Source: Algirhabdus cladophorae
Lineage (GTDB): Bacteria > Pseudomonadota > Alphaproteobacteria > Rhodobacterales > Rhodobacteraceae
Reading direction: 5' to 3'
Assembly: GCF_044772865.1 (NCBI RefSeq)
Contig: NZ_CP173029.1
Coordinates: 1,488,001 to 1,552,000 of the forward strand
Length of the DNA: 64,000 nucleotides
Part shown: in pieces, positions 52,565 to 61,988 of the stretch
How positions within the stretch are numbered: the stretch's first letter is position 1
Layout of the letters: every line of letters begins with the position of its first letter
Notes under the pieces: generated by a model
Database searches by the model: none
What the model saw: the letters and a program-made list of their open reading frames with translations, nothing else
Told to the model about the DNA's origin: nothing
Program-made: the position numbers and the translations under genes

Positions 52565-55500
52565 TTAGAACCATTCGATCGCTGTTTCCAGCGTCGCGGG
52601 GTCGGTGATGCCAATCAGGCGCAAGGTGTTCCCGTCGCCAAAGTCAAACACTGTGTCGCCATCAATCACACTGGCAAAGTCCAGAATTTGTGTGGCTGTC
52701 AAGTCGGCACCGTCCCACAGCGTATCCTTCAGCTGTAAAACATCCCCGGCAAAATCAAAGATCGTGTCCTGACCCGAAGTATAGACAAAGGTGTCGACGC
52801 CGGTGCCGCCATACATCGTGTCATCGCCCCCGCCACCGTGGATCAGGTCATTGCCGCCAGCCCCAGAAAGGGTGTCATTGCCGCTGTTGCCATAAAGGGC
52901 GTCGTCACCACGGCCGCCTGTTATGGTATCGTCTCCGGCCTGCCCATAGGCGGTGTTTTCCGTGTATTCAAAGGCATTCGGGGCCTGCACATAAACCGTG
53001 TCGTCGCCTTTGCCTGCGTAGATCGTATCAATCACAGATCCACCATAGCGGATGCCGCTGATCTGTTCGCCCGCATCGGTGCCATAGGTGGTAAATTGCG
53101 TCTCTGTCAGGTCCAACGTGCTGCCATCGGCAAACTGAAATGTCTCGATGCCGCCGCGATAGTCGAACTGGCTGTCGATCTGGATGCTGCCGCCTGCGCC
53201 GCCATCGACCTGCAACACGAGGGTGCTGTTCAGCAAGCGGTAAAAGCTGATGTCTGACACTGTGATGCCGTTGCCAAACAAAAGAACGTCAGCGGCGCCA
53301 TTGCTTTCCGAAATTATATCGTTGCCGTGGCCGTAGCTGAATTTGTAGGTGTCATCGCCCGCAAAATCATAAATGTAATCGTTGCCCTTACCGCCCACAT
53401 AAAGATCATTGCCGCTGTCGCCGCGTAGGCTGTCGTTGCCACTGCCACCGTAAAGCGCGTCATCGCCGCGCCCCCCATAAATTGCGTCGTCACCTGCCTG
53501 CCCATAGGCGGTATTTTCAGTGTATTCGCTGAAATTCGGGGCCTGCACATAAACCGTGTCGTCACCTTTGCCTGCATAGATCGTATCAATCACAGACCCA
53601 CCATAGCGGATGCCGCTGATCTGTTCGCCCGCATCGGTGCCATATGTGGTAAATTGCGTGTCTGTCAGATCCAATGTGCTGCCATCAGCAAACTGAAACG
53701 TCTCAATGCCACCAAGATACTCGAACTGGCTGCTAATCTTGATGCTGCCGCCTGCGCCACCGTCGACGAGCAGAACAAGGGTGCTGTTCAGCAAACGGTA
53801 AAAGCTGATGTCATCGGCCGTTATGCCCGCGCCAAAGGCCAGCACATCGGCCGTTCCATTTTCGTCATCAATCCTGTCGTTGCCGTGGCCGTAGTTGAAT
53901 TTATAGGTGTCATCCCCTGCAAAATCGCGCAGATCATCGTCACCGGTTCCGCCCACAAGAAGGTCATTGCCACTGTCGCCGCGTAGGCTGTCGTTGCCTT
54001 GGCCGCCATAAATGTAATCGTCACCGCGACTACCAACCAAGACATCATCGCCTTGTTGCCCAAACAAGTGGTTGCTGGTGAGGTCGTAAAAATTTGGCGC
54101 AGAGGCATAGATCGTATCGTTGCCACCGCCACCGTAGATCTTGTCGTTGGTCTTGCCACCGCGTCCAACCCCGTAGAACCAATCGTCCAGATCCGAGCCA
54201 CGCAGTGTGTGCGAAAGATTGTCCAGCCGGATCGTTTGCCCATCTGCAAAGAGCAACTGTTCAATGGCGCCTTGTCCGGCCGCATAATTGAACTGGTCTT
54301 GCACCAAAATCTGGCCGGTTTGCGAACCTGTGTCGATCAGGATCCGCATGTCACCGTTCGAGACCCTCTCGATGGTCACATGATCGATCTCGATACCCGC
54401 GCCCAGCTTGATCCGGTCAAATTCATTGCCTTCCTCGTCATAGGTGTCGACGCCGTGCCCCAACTGGTAAAGGTAGGTGTCTTTGCCAAACGAGCCAAAG
54501 ATTAGATCGGCACCAACCCCGCCAATCAGCAGGTCATTGCCAGCATCACCGCTGATCGTATCTGCGCCGACGCCGCCCTTGATAATGTCATTGCCGTAAC
54601 TGCCCGACAGATCGTCGTCGCCTACGGTGCCCGTGATGCGGTCATTCTCGTTGGTGCCAAATTCAGTGGTGCCTGCGTCACTGGCCCATCCCAGCGAGGC
54701 CACGACTTCCGTGAGCGTCAGTTCACTGACCGAGGCTTGGATGGCGGCATCCAGCGCGCTATAGGATTGGGCCGTGAGGGCATCGGTTCCGGCACCAAAT
54801 TCGATCAGTCGCACAAGGCCGGACCAAATGCTGAGCGGATCATTACTGTTTCCGGCAATCTCGATCACTTGGGCAAGGGCGGTGTCATCCAGTGTCGTGC
54901 CGCCGATGGTCACGCTATCGGTATAGCTGTCGTATTGGGGTGGGTCTTCAAACACAAAGGCCGCCACAGTTTGTGCCAGCAGGCGGCCTGTGGTGGCATC
55001 CAGCAAGATTTGGAAGGCCTCGGCAAGGTCCTGACCAGCAAAATAGAAGGGGTCCGGGCTCCACCCGCGTTGAAGAAACGGCTCGGCCGAGAAGGTCTCA
55101 AGAAAATGCAACTCGCGTGCATCGATGTTGGGGCCGCGCGAGGTGGGATCGATTTGATCCACACCGGCCCATGCGAACATTATGGCGCGCATTTGATCCT
55201 GCACCCAGTAAGGCTGGGACATCAATTCGGTCAGGGATTTGTCTGTAAGGTCTGTCACCAAGGGGCGCAACGTGTCTGACACTGGGCTTTCGGACATCAG
55301 GGCAAAAGACAGGTCCGGCAATTCACCGTAACCACGCAGATTGGGCATGAAAAATACCGTGGGGTCAAACGCGTAATCTGGTGTAAAAACAGTAACAAAG
55401 TTGTCGTAGTTAAACCAGACGTCATGCACATCGCGGGTGGTGGTGACACCTTCGATGTTCACTGTATAGGTCGAGATATGGCTGACACTATGGCCCTGAT

Positions 55501-56632
55501 TTTGCTGGTTAACCTGCGTGGCGGCCAGCGCGATTTCGGTGATCCCAAGGTCTGAAAGGCTGCTCAATTCGCCGTCATCGGTCAGCCCGTCTTGGTTCAG
55601 GTCCTGCCAGATCAGGAGATCGGCAAACTGCGCATCACCCGTTGTGATCAGACCATCGCTGTTGCTGTCATACCCTGCAAGGATACTGAAACCGTCCGTG
55701 GAATCGGTGCCAAAAAGCTCGGCGTGGTTATTGATCTGACCGTCGCCATTCAGGTCAATCGCAAGCAGACCGTCGTCAGCCGCCACCCAGCCCGACCGTT
55801 CCTTGAACCCGTCCAGATCGATGTCCCAAAAGACAGTGCTGTCGGCGAGGCTGACCACCTCGATCCCGTCGCCATCCAGATCAAACACCAAAGGCGAGCT
55901 GTTCTTTTCCCCATCTTCGATCTTGTCCATGGCGTCTTTGGCAGGATCGGAGGCATCTGGATCGGGCTGGTCCGGCTTGGGCTTGTCGTCCGGGCAGAAC
56001 TGTTTTGCGCGTTCTAGAGCCGTAGACATGTCGTTATCTGAGTTGCCAAACTTAATCCAAGGTACGACGTCAAGCTCCATGTGCTTTAGGCCAAAACCAC
56101 CGGAAAAATTGTAACTCCCGGCGTCTTTTGCGCCGTTTGTTTCGTCAAGAATTTCCCAATCGTATTTTCCGGGGCCGGTTTTGCGCAGAACGACTTCTTG
56201 CCTACCGTCCGGTTCACTGACGTATTTGCGATTGAGCGTGCCCCCGACACCGTTTTCAAACTGATGCGCTACGCTTTTTGATTGTTCGACGAGGACATAT
56301 TCGGGGTCTTCGGTTTCATCGTTGGTGTCGATGAGTTTCTTGATCAGATCTTCGTCTGATATGGATCCTTGAAGTACTTTTTGAATGCTGCCCCGTTCGA
56401 AATGAATCTTTTTGACAGCCTCTATATCAACGGTCCAAGGACGGAGATTTAGGATTTCTTGAATTTCTGGCGGTCGCGTTTCGCGATCAGGGTAGGCTTT
56501 GCGAAACTGATTTTTAATCTCAGTTAAGTTGCTTCTAAAATCGTCAATCAAATCCTGATCTTCGGAAATTTCGAGCATGAGACTGGTGCAAGGCGAATTC
56601 TTTTCCTGGGCGGGGGGCTGTGGCTCGGGCAT
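52565..56632 (-). CDS. RTX calcium-binding protein with duplicated 186-residue repeat unit
   Basis: 1355 residues. An N-terminal unknown region (1-240) is followed by EF-hand-like calcium loops (DLDGDGIEVV, DINLGDGQ-type, DSNSDGLITTGD, DLNQDGLTDDGE at ~255-370) and a long RTX part from ~690 with many GGxGxDxxx nonapeptides (for example GSYGNDIIKGGVGAD). Blocks of ~186 residues repeat almost identically, seen in DNA with a 558-base period. The C-terminus ends FDFGDGNTLRLIG, typical of type I-secreted RTX proteins, but no secretion genes are in this window. It may be an adhesin, enzyme or S-layer-like protein; no catalytic domain is recognised. Confidence 0.88.
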   Translation of the reverse strand: MPEPQPPAQEKNSPCTSLMLEISEDQDLIDDFRSNLTEIKNQFRKAYPDRETRPPEIQEILNLRPWTVDIEAVKKIHFERGSIQKVLQGSISDEDLIKKLIDTNDETEDPEYVLVEQSKSVAHQFENGVGGTLNRKYVSEPDGRQEVVLRKTGPGKYDWEILDETNGAKDAGSYNFSGGFGLKHMELDVVPWIKFGNSDNDMSTALERAKQFCPDDKPKPDQPDPDASDPAKDAMDKIEDGEKNSSPLVFDLDGDGIEVVSLADSTVFWDIDLDGFKERSGWVAADDGLLAIDLNGDGQINNHAELFGTDSTDGFSILAGYDSNSDGLITTGDAQFADLLIWQDLNQDGLTDDGELSSLSDLGITEIALAATQVNQQNQGHSVSHISTYTVNIEGVTTTRDVHDVWFNYDNFVTVFTPDYAFDPTVFFMPNLRGYGELPDLSFALMSESPVSDTLRPLVTDLTDKSLTELMSQPYWVQDQMRAIMFAWAGVDQIDPTSRGPNIDARELHFLETFSAEPFLQRGWSPDPFYFAGQDLAEAFQILLDATTGRLLAQTVAAFVFEDPPQYDSYTDSVTIGGTTLDDTALAQVIEIAGNSNDPLSIWSGLVRLIEFGAGTDALTAQSYSALDAAIQASVSELTLTEVVASLGWASDAGTTEFGTNENDRITGTVGDDDLSGSYGNDIIKGGVGADTISGDAGNDLLIGGVGADLIFGSFGKDTYLYQLGHGVDTYDEEGNEFDRIKLGAGIEIDHVTIERVSNGDMRILIDTGSQTGQILVQDQFNYAAGQGAIEQLLFADGQTIRLDNLSHTLRGSDLDDWFYGVGRGGKTNDKIYGGGGNDTIYASAPNFYDLTSNHLFGQQGDDVLVGSRGDDYIYGGQGNDSLRGDSGNDLLVGGTGDDDLRDFAGDDTYKFNYGHGNDRIDDENGTADVLAFGAGITADDISFYRLLNSTLVLLVDGGAGGSIKISSQFEYLGGIETFQFADGSTLDLTDTQFTTYGTDAGEQISGIRYGGSVIDTIYAGKGDDTVYVQAPNFSEYTENTAYGQAGDDAIYGGRGDDALYGGSGNDSLRGDSGNDLYVGGKGNDYIYDFAGDDTYKFSYGHGNDIISESNGAADVLLFGNGITVSDISFYRLLNSTLVLQVDGGAGGSIQIDSQFDYRGGIETFQFADGSTLDLTETQFTTYGTDAGEQISGIRYGGSVIDTIYAGKGDDTVYVQAPNAFEYTENTAYGQAGDDTITGGRGDDALYGNSGNDTLSGAGGNDLIHGGGGDDTMYGGTGVDTFVYTSGQDTIFDFAGDVLQLKDTLWDGADLTATQILDFASVIDGDTVFDFGDGNTLRLIGITDPATLETAIEWF
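52938..53711 (-). repeat. Near-identical coding repeat, 558-base period
   Basis: The stretch beginning GCCTGCCCATAGGCGG at 52938 recurs at 53496 with only scattered changes over ~200 bases, covering the ISGIRYGGSVIDTIYAG and KGDDTVYVQAPN units of the RTX protein. Similarity at DNA level indicates recent duplication or gene conversion. Confidence 0.75.
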
Positions 56633-56664
56633 TGGTGACCTAATGACGTATTAACAATACCCCA

Positions 56665-56695
56665 CCGTTGCTGAGTTGAATGTGAAAGGCAACGG
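56665..56695 (-). terminator. Possible terminator after fmdB
   Basis: CCGTTGC / GCAACGG, 7-bp perfect stem with a 17-base loop, between the fmdB stop (56718) and the RTX start (56632). T-richness after it is weak, so this is tentative. Confidence 0.4.
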
Positions 56696-56717
56696 TTTGT
56701 TGTTGCCCTTCACCACA

Positions 56718-57050
56718 TCAGTGCGAGATCATCCATGGCCGCTTGGTCGGGAAGCTTTTTGATCCGTCCGGTCGGTGCAGAGTTGTGCTGCTTTTCTTTG
56801 AGCCACCACTACAACAACTGCATCCGGGTCCGTGGGTTGAAGTCCGTTTTGGCGCATCGGCGCTGCGTTCGTTTGTGGCGTGTCCAACACGCAGGCTGGT
56901 GCTTACAAATGATACGTTTGGTGCGGTGAGCATCACGCGGCGGGCTGAGGTGCCACAGGCCGGGCAATCGCAAGGATCTGCAAACTTGGACATTGGGGCC
57001 ATGGCTTCAAAGGCGCCGCAATCGGTGCAGTGATATTCATAAACGGGCAT
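56718..57050 (-). CDS. fmdB: FmdB-family zinc-ribbon protein
   Basis: 110 residues. Starts MPVYEYHCTDCG with a CxxC...CxxC zinc ribbon (CTDC at 8-11 and CPAC at ~32-35) typical of the FmdB family, named for a proposed regulator of formamidase in Methylophilus. A second Cys-rich cluster (GPGCSCCSGG) lies near 75-84. Start at 57050 chosen over an upstream Met because the family begins MPxYEY. Sixty bases after fmdA on the same strand. Confidence 0.88.
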   Translation of the reverse strand: MPVYEYHCTDCGAFEAMAPMSKFADPCDCPACGTSARRVMLTAPNVSFVSTSLRVGHATNERSADAPKRTSTHGPGCSCCSGGSKKSSTTLHRPDGSKSFPTKRPWMISH

Positions 57051-57110
57051 AGTTGCCTCCCTTCGTTGAAAAACCGGGCCCAAATCTGGGGCCCGGCTAA
57101 AGCACTGGTC

Positions 57111-58340
57111 TTACAGATCCGGTGCCAGCGGAATGTCGACACTTCCATCCAGAAATTTGGTTGGCCCATTTGCATTTGGCATCATGTCCCATTCAAAGAT
57201 GTCATTGGGCAGCCAAAGCGTGGCACAGGCGTTTGGAATATCCACCACGCCAGAGATGTGACCTTGCACTGGCGCTGTGCCCAAAATCGCATAGGCCTGC
57301 GCGCCCGTGTAGCCAAATTTTTTGAGGTATTCGATGGCGTTCAAACAGGCCTGACGATAGGCCACGTGCACGTCCAGATAATGCTGGCCGCCGCTTTCAT
57401 CCACCGAGATCCCTTCGAAAATCAGGTAGTCATCGTATTTTGGATTGATTGGCGAGGGTTTGAAGACCGGGTTGCGGATGCCGTATTTGGTGACGCCTTC
57501 TTTGATCAGTGTCACTTTGATATGCAGCCAACCGGCCATCTCGATTGCGCCACAGAATGTAATTTCACCGTCGCCTTGGCTAAAGTGTAGATCCCCCATG
57601 GAAAGGCCACCACCGTCAACATAAACGGGGAAATAGCAGGTCGCCCCGCGGCTTAGATCCTTGATATCGCAATTGCCGCCATGTTCGCGCGGCGGCACGG
57701 TGCGTGCAGCCTCGGTTGCAGCGGCGGCGCGCTCGTCGCCTTTCATGGCGCCCATATGGGCACTTTGGGTGTTGGGCAGGGCGGCCAAAGGCGGCTCACG
57801 CATGGGATCGGTGTTAAAGAGTGCGGTCTCACGGGTGTTCCACATGTCCAACATCTTGCGATCAGGCAAACAACCGATCAGGCCGGGGTGGATCTGGCCT
57901 GCATATTTCACACCGGGCACGTGGCGCGATTTGGTGAACATGCCATCAAAATCCCAGATGGATTTTTGCGCTTCAGGAAAGTGATCCGTCAGAAAACCAC
58001 CACCATTTTTCTTGGAAAAAAAGCCATTAAAACCCCATTCCATTTCCTCTTTGGCGCCGATGTCCAGAATTTCCACGACCATAAGATCGCCGGGCTCAGC
58101 GCCTTTGACGCCGATGGGGCCGGACAGGTAGTGGACCTGTTCCAGTTCCACATCGCGCACATCGCTGGCGTCGTCATTGTTTGCAATCTGACCACCGGTC
58201 CAGTCATAGGTTTCGATTTTGAAATCATCGCCGGGCTCGACCCAAACATTTATCGGAATATCGGGATGCCACCGGTTGTGGACGTTTTCGTTTGTGTGGG
58301 GGCTTTCGCTTAGGTCCACAGAGATCAATGTATCAGCCAT
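57111..58340 (-). CDS. fmdA: Formamidase
   Basis: 409 residues of the FmdA/AmdA acetamidase-formamidase family, which hydrolyses formamide to formate and ammonia. N-terminal NRWHPDIP and VWVEPGDDF, the DVEQVHYLSGPIGV-type stretch, the FSQGDGEITFCGAIEM segment and PNACATLWLP match family signature regions. Start MADTLISVDL at 58340, chosen since the residues before it are basic and lie in the intergenic leader. Directly behind the ABC transporter, so the transported substrate is probably formamide, or urea and short amides. Confidence 0.9.
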   Translation of the reverse strand: MADTLISVDLSESPHTNENVHNRWHPDIPINVWVEPGDDFKIETYDWTGGQIANNDDASDVRDVELEQVHYLSGPIGVKGAEPGDLMVVEILDIGAKEEMEWGFNGFFSKKNGGGFLTDHFPEAQKSIWDFDGMFTKSRHVPGVKYAGQIHPGLIGCLPDRKMLDMWNTRETALFNTDPMREPPLAALPNTQSAHMGAMKGDERAAAATEAARTVPPREHGGNCDIKDLSRGATCYFPVYVDGGGLSMGDLHFSQGDGEITFCGAIEMAGWLHIKVTLIKEGVTKYGIRNPVFKPSPINPKYDDYLIFEGISVDESGGQHYLDVHVAYRQACLNAIEYLKKFGYTGAQAYAILGTAPVQGHISGVVDIPNACATLWLPNDIFEWDMMPNANGPTKFLDGSVDIPLAPDL

Positions 58341-58362
58341 GTCTGTCTCCTCGTCTGCTGGG

Positions 58363-59052
58363 TTACACGGATAGAAATTTCGAGACTTTCGCCTCGTCGA
58401 TGCCGTCGCGGGGGCTGTCGTGTACGAAGGCACCGTTTTCGATCACCATCACGCGGTCGGCTACATCCAGCGCAAAGCTGAGAACCTGTTCCGAGACGAT
58501 AATCGTCAGTCCCTTTTGATCGCGAATTTTGCGCAAGGTGCGGGCCATCTCGCGAATGATAGAAGGCTGGATGCCTTCGGTCGGCTCATCGAGCAGCAAC
58601 ACTTTGGGGTTCGAGGCCAGCGCACGGGCAATCGCCAGTTGCTGTTGTTGGCCCCCCGACAGGTTGCCGCCGCGACGTGATTTCATCTCCAGCAGGACCG
58701 GAAACAACTCGTAAATATCGTCTGGAACCGTGGACTGACCGGTCACTGTCAGGCCTGTTTCGACGTTTTCCTGTACAGTCATGGCGGAAAAAATCATGCG
58801 GCCTTGGGGTACATAGGCGATGCCATTGGCGACGCGTTGATGGGATTTTAGCCCCGTGACAGGCGTGCCATCCACATCCACACCGCCGGATTTTTCCGGT
58901 ACGATGCCCATCAAGGTCTTCATCAGGGTCGTTTTCCCCATGCCGTTGCGGCCCATGATGGCGACGATTTCGCCTGCGGGGACGTCGATATTCAGCCCGT
59001 GCAATACTTCGGATTCGCCGTAAGCCGCGCGGAGGTCTTGGACATTCAACAT
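58363..59052 (-). CDS. urtE: Urea/short-chain amide ABC transporter ATPase UrtE
   Basis: 229 residues. Walker A GRNGMGKTT, signature LSGGQQQQLA, Walker B VLLLDEPTEGIQP: a complete branched-chain-amide-type LivF/UrtE ATPase. Energises uptake with UrtD and permeases UrtB/UrtC. Separated from UrtD by 12 bases and from fmdA by 22. Confidence 0.9.
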   Translation of the reverse strand: MLNVQDLRAAYGESEVLHGLNIDVPAGEIVAIMGRNGMGKTTLMKTLMGIVPEKSGGVDVDGTPVTGLKSHQRVANGIAYVPQGRMIFSAMTVQENVETGLTVTGQSTVPDDIYELFPVLLEMKSRRGGNLSGGQQQQLAIARALASNPKVLLLDEPTEGIQPSIIREMARTLRKIRDQKGLTIIVSEQVLSFALDVADRVMVIENGAFVHDSPRDGIDEAKVSKFLSV

Positions 59053-59064
59053 TGCACTTCTCCG

Positions 59065-59811
59065 TTAGTGACCCAGATACACTTCGATAACTTTGGGATC
59101 GGCCTGCACATGGGCCATGGATCCTTCAGACAGCATTTTGCCCTGATGCAGCACGTTCACGCGGGTCGCGATGTCTTCGACAAAACCCATGTCGTGTTCG
59201 ATCACGATCACGGACCGGTCCTTGATGATCCGGTTCAGCAGTTCCGCTGTTTTCTTGCGCTCGGCCACGGACATGCCTGCGACAGGTTCATCCAGCATCA
59301 AAAGTTCGGGGTCTTGGATCAGCAGCATCCCGATCTCGAGCCATTGCTTTTGCCCGTGGCTGAGGAACGCGGCCTTAAGGGTTAAAACCTCATCCAAAAA
59401 GATCGTCTCGGCGATTTCCTGAATGCGGCTTTCTACTTGGGCATCGCGGCGAAAGGCGAGGGCGCCGAACACGTTGTAGCCTTTGGGATAGCTGATCTCG
59501 AGATTTTCAAAGACTGTCAGATCCTCATAAACCGATGGCGTTTGGAATTTACGCCCGACACCTGCATGCACGATCTGGTCTTCGCGCATTTTGGTCAGTT
59601 CTTGGTTCTTGAATTTGACCGATCCATCAGTGGCTTTGGTCCGTCCGCAAATCAAATCCAACACGGTGGTTTTTCCAGCCCCGTTGGGGCCGATGATCAC
59701 GCGGCATTCATTGGGTTCTACGTAAAAGCTGAGATCATCTACAGCTTTGAACCCGTCAAAGGACACTGTTAGGCCTTCGACTTTGAGCAGGAAACGTTCT
59801 TCGGTCAGCAT
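59065..59811 (-). CDS. urtD: Urea/short-chain amide ABC transporter ATPase UrtD
   Basis: 248 residues with GPNGAGKTT, a signature reading LSHGQKQWLE and Walker B LLMLDEPVAGMS. The HGQKQWLE variant is typical of UrtD rather than LivG. Its start overlaps the last base of the UrtC frame, so both are coupled. Confidence 0.9.
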   Translation of the reverse strand: MLTEERFLLKVEGLTVSFDGFKAVDDLSFYVEPNECRVIIGPNGAGKTTVLDLICGRTKATDGSVKFKNQELTKMREDQIVHAGVGRKFQTPSVYEDLTVFENLEISYPKGYNVFGALAFRRDAQVESRIQEIAETIFLDEVLTLKAAFLSHGQKQWLEIGMLLIQDPELLMLDEPVAGMSVAERKKTAELLNRIIKDRSVIVIEHDMGFVEDIATRVNVLHQGKMLSEGSMAHVQADPKVIEVYLGH

Positions 59812-60950
59812 CAGGCGGCCCCTTCTTTTTTCGTGGCAGTCAGGTCAGGGGCGGCTTGGGCTTTCTTGGCCCAAAGTTTGTTTAGCTGGGGCATGATTTT
59901 TTCGGACCAGACACCGGCCAACCCGTTTGGAAAGAGCATCACAACGGCGATAAACAAACCGCCAAGACCAAAGAGCCAAAGTTCGGGAAAACTTTCGGAG
60001 AAAGTTGTCTTGGCCCAGTTGACCAACAGCGCGCCGTAGACAGCGCCAATGATCGACAACCGACCCCCAACAGCGCAGAAGATGACCATTTCGATCGAGG
60101 GCACGATGCCCACAAGTGTGGGCGACATAAAGCCCACTTGCAGTGTGAACATAGCCCCACCGATGCCCGCAAAAGCCGCACCTAGGCAGAAGATAAAGAT
60201 CTTGAAGCTGGCCACGTCGTAGCCCGAAAACCGCACGCGGTCTTCTTGGTCGCGCATGGCGATCAGGATCCGGCCCAGTTTGGATTTACGCACGAAATGG
60301 GCAATGAAAAGCACCACAAACAGCAGCACGCCATTAACGTAATACAGGATCTCTTTTGCCTCATCGGTGCGGATGTCCCAACCCTTGAGGGTCCGCAGAT
60401 CTGTGATGCCGTTCACGCCGCCCGTGTAGCCCTGTTGGCCGATAATCAGGATCGTCAGGATCGCCGCAAAAGCCTGCGTGATGATGGCAAAATAGACGCC
60501 CCCCACGCGACGGCGGAACATGGCCACACCGATGATAAAGGCAAAGACCACAGGCACCAGAACCACTGCGATCAGCGACAGGGTCAGGCTGTAAAACGGT
60601 GTCCACCACATGGGCAATTCCGTCAGCTGGTTCCAGTCCATAAAGTCTGGAATGCCGGGCGTGGATTGAATGGCTGTGTTTTCCGGAGTGGAGGCTTCGA
60701 GCTTGAGAAACATTGCCATGCAATAGCCGCCCAAGCCAAAGAACACGCCTTGGCCGAGGCTGAGGATCCCGCCAGCGCCCCAGCACAACACCAGCCCGAC
60801 AGCCACAAAGGCATAAGTCAGGTATTTGCCAAAGAGGTTGAGACGGAAATTGTCTAGGATACTGGGCAGCAGCAGAAAGATCACGACCGCCAATACGGCA
60901 AATCCAACGGCCTCGTAGCGGGTAAAGAGCGGGGTTTTTGTAAAGGTCAT
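59811..60950 (-). CDS. urtC: Urea/short-chain amide ABC transporter permease UrtC
   Basis: 379 residues, about nine to ten membrane spans, LivM/UrtC type (GAGGILSLGQGVFFGLGGYC near the start, GGAMFTLQVGFMSPTLVGI toward the end). Encoded 12 bases after urtB. Confidence 0.88.
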   Translation of the reverse strand: MTFTKTPLFTRYEAVGFAVLAVVIFLLLPSILDNFRLNLFGKYLTYAFVAVGLVLCWGAGGILSLGQGVFFGLGGYCMAMFLKLEASTPENTAIQSTPGIPDFMDWNQLTELPMWWTPFYSLTLSLIAVVLVPVVFAFIIGVAMFRRRVGGVYFAIITQAFAAILTILIIGQQGYTGGVNGITDLRTLKGWDIRTDEAKEILYYVNGVLLFVVLFIAHFVRKSKLGRILIAMRDQEDRVRFSGYDVASFKIFIFCLGAAFAGIGGAMFTLQVGFMSPTLVGIVPSIEMVIFCAVGGRLSIIGAVYGALLVNWAKTTFSESFPELWLFGLGGLFIAVVMLFPNGLAGVWSEKIMPQLNKLWAKKAQAAPDLTATKKEGAA

Positions 60951-60962
60951 CTGTGCCGGTCC

Positions 60963-61889
60963 TTACTTGCGCAGTTTGAGGGAAAAGAGGCCTTGCGGAC
61001 GCACCATCAAGATGCCCACGACCACCAGGAGGGTCAGAACTTTGGCCATGGAACCCGACAGGAAGAATTCCATGATCGATTGGGCTTGCGAGATCGAGAA
61101 GGCTGAGGCGATTGTGCCTAGGATGCTGCCTGCACCGCCAAAGACGACTACAAGGAACGTGTCCACGATATAAAGCTGCCCTGCAGTGGGGCCTGTTGAG
61201 CCTATCATCGTAAAGGCAGATCCAGCGACACCAGCCACACCGCAACCGATGCCAAAGGTCAGGCGGTCGGTCCATTCGGTGTTGATGCCAACGGCGCCCG
61301 CCATGATGCGATTTTGGTTGATCGCGCGCACTTGTTTGCCCCAGTTGGAGCGGAACATCATCACGTAGACCGCCAGCGAAATCCCCACGGCCAAGGTCAT
61401 CACAAAGATGCCGTTGATGGGCACTTCGATCAGGTCGGTGACAGGCATCGATCCCATCATCCAGTTGGGAATGGTGACGCCCACTTCGCGTGCGCCAAAG
61501 GCCGTGCGATAAAACTGTTGTAGAATAAGACTAAGGCCCCAAGTGGCCAAAAGCGTGTCCAAGGGGCGTTTGTAAAGATGTCGGATGATCGACCATTCGA
61601 CCAACAACCCCAGCACCCCTGAGGCTATGAACGCCAATATCATCGCCAAAAAGAAATAGCCGTTAAATAACGCTGGCATGTAATCTGAAAAAAAGTTCGA
61701 CACGAAATACGTCACATAGGCGCCAAGGATCATAAATTCGCCATGGGCCATGTTGATCACGCCCATTTGCCCAAAAATGATGGCAAGGCCCAAGGCCATA
61801 AGCACAAAGACCGAAAACAAGATCAGGCCAGCAAAACCTTGCATGGCAAAAATGGCGCCCAGTTCGGACATGGAATAATCGGAAAACAT
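60963..61889 (-). CDS. urtB: Urea/short-chain amide ABC transporter permease UrtB
   Basis: 308 residues, eight or so spans, LivH/UrtB type. GQMGVINMAHGEFMILGAYV is the conserved N-terminal stretch. Start ATG at 61889 (MFSDYSMSELG). Preceded by a strong hairpin that separates it from urtA. Confidence 0.88.
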   Translation of the reverse strand: MFSDYSMSELGAIFAMQGFAGLILFSVFVLMALGLAIIFGQMGVINMAHGEFMILGAYVTYFVSNFFSDYMPALFNGYFFLAMILAFIASGVLGLLVEWSIIRHLYKRPLDTLLATWGLSLILQQFYRTAFGAREVGVTIPNWMMGSMPVTDLIEVPINGIFVMTLAVGISLAVYVMMFRSNWGKQVRAINQNRIMAGAVGINTEWTDRLTFGIGCGVAGVAGSAFTMIGSTGPTAGQLYIVDTFLVVVFGGAGSILGTIASAFSISQAQSIMEFFLSGSMAKVLTLLVVVGILMVRPQGLFSLKLRK

Positions 61890-61940
61890 TTCGCTTCCTT
61901 TATTGGCAACGCTGTGTGGTCAGAAAGTCAGGGAAGGGTG

Positions 61941-61972
61941 GGGTGGCCCGCTGCGGGATAAGCAGGCCACCC
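61941..61972 (-). terminator. Intercistronic hairpin between urtA and urtB
   Basis: GGGTGGCC / GGCCACCC, 8-bp perfect stem extended by GCT/AGC, in the 99-base gap after urtA. No T tract follows, so it probably acts as partial terminator or 3' stabiliser that raises the amount of binding protein relative to permease, as in other ABC operons. Confidence 0.65.
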
Positions 61973-61988
61973 GTCTTGGTCAGATCGC

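Noticed and set aside
52690..54505. Regularly spaced repeats that could suggest a CRISPR array
   Set aside because: The repeats are in-frame GGxGxDxxx coding units of the RTX gene, with no unique spacers of constant length.
60361..61275. 304-residue minus-strand frame in the urtB/urtC region
   Set aside because: It runs across the end of urtB and the start of urtC in a different frame and reads as Arg/His/Cys-rich junk.
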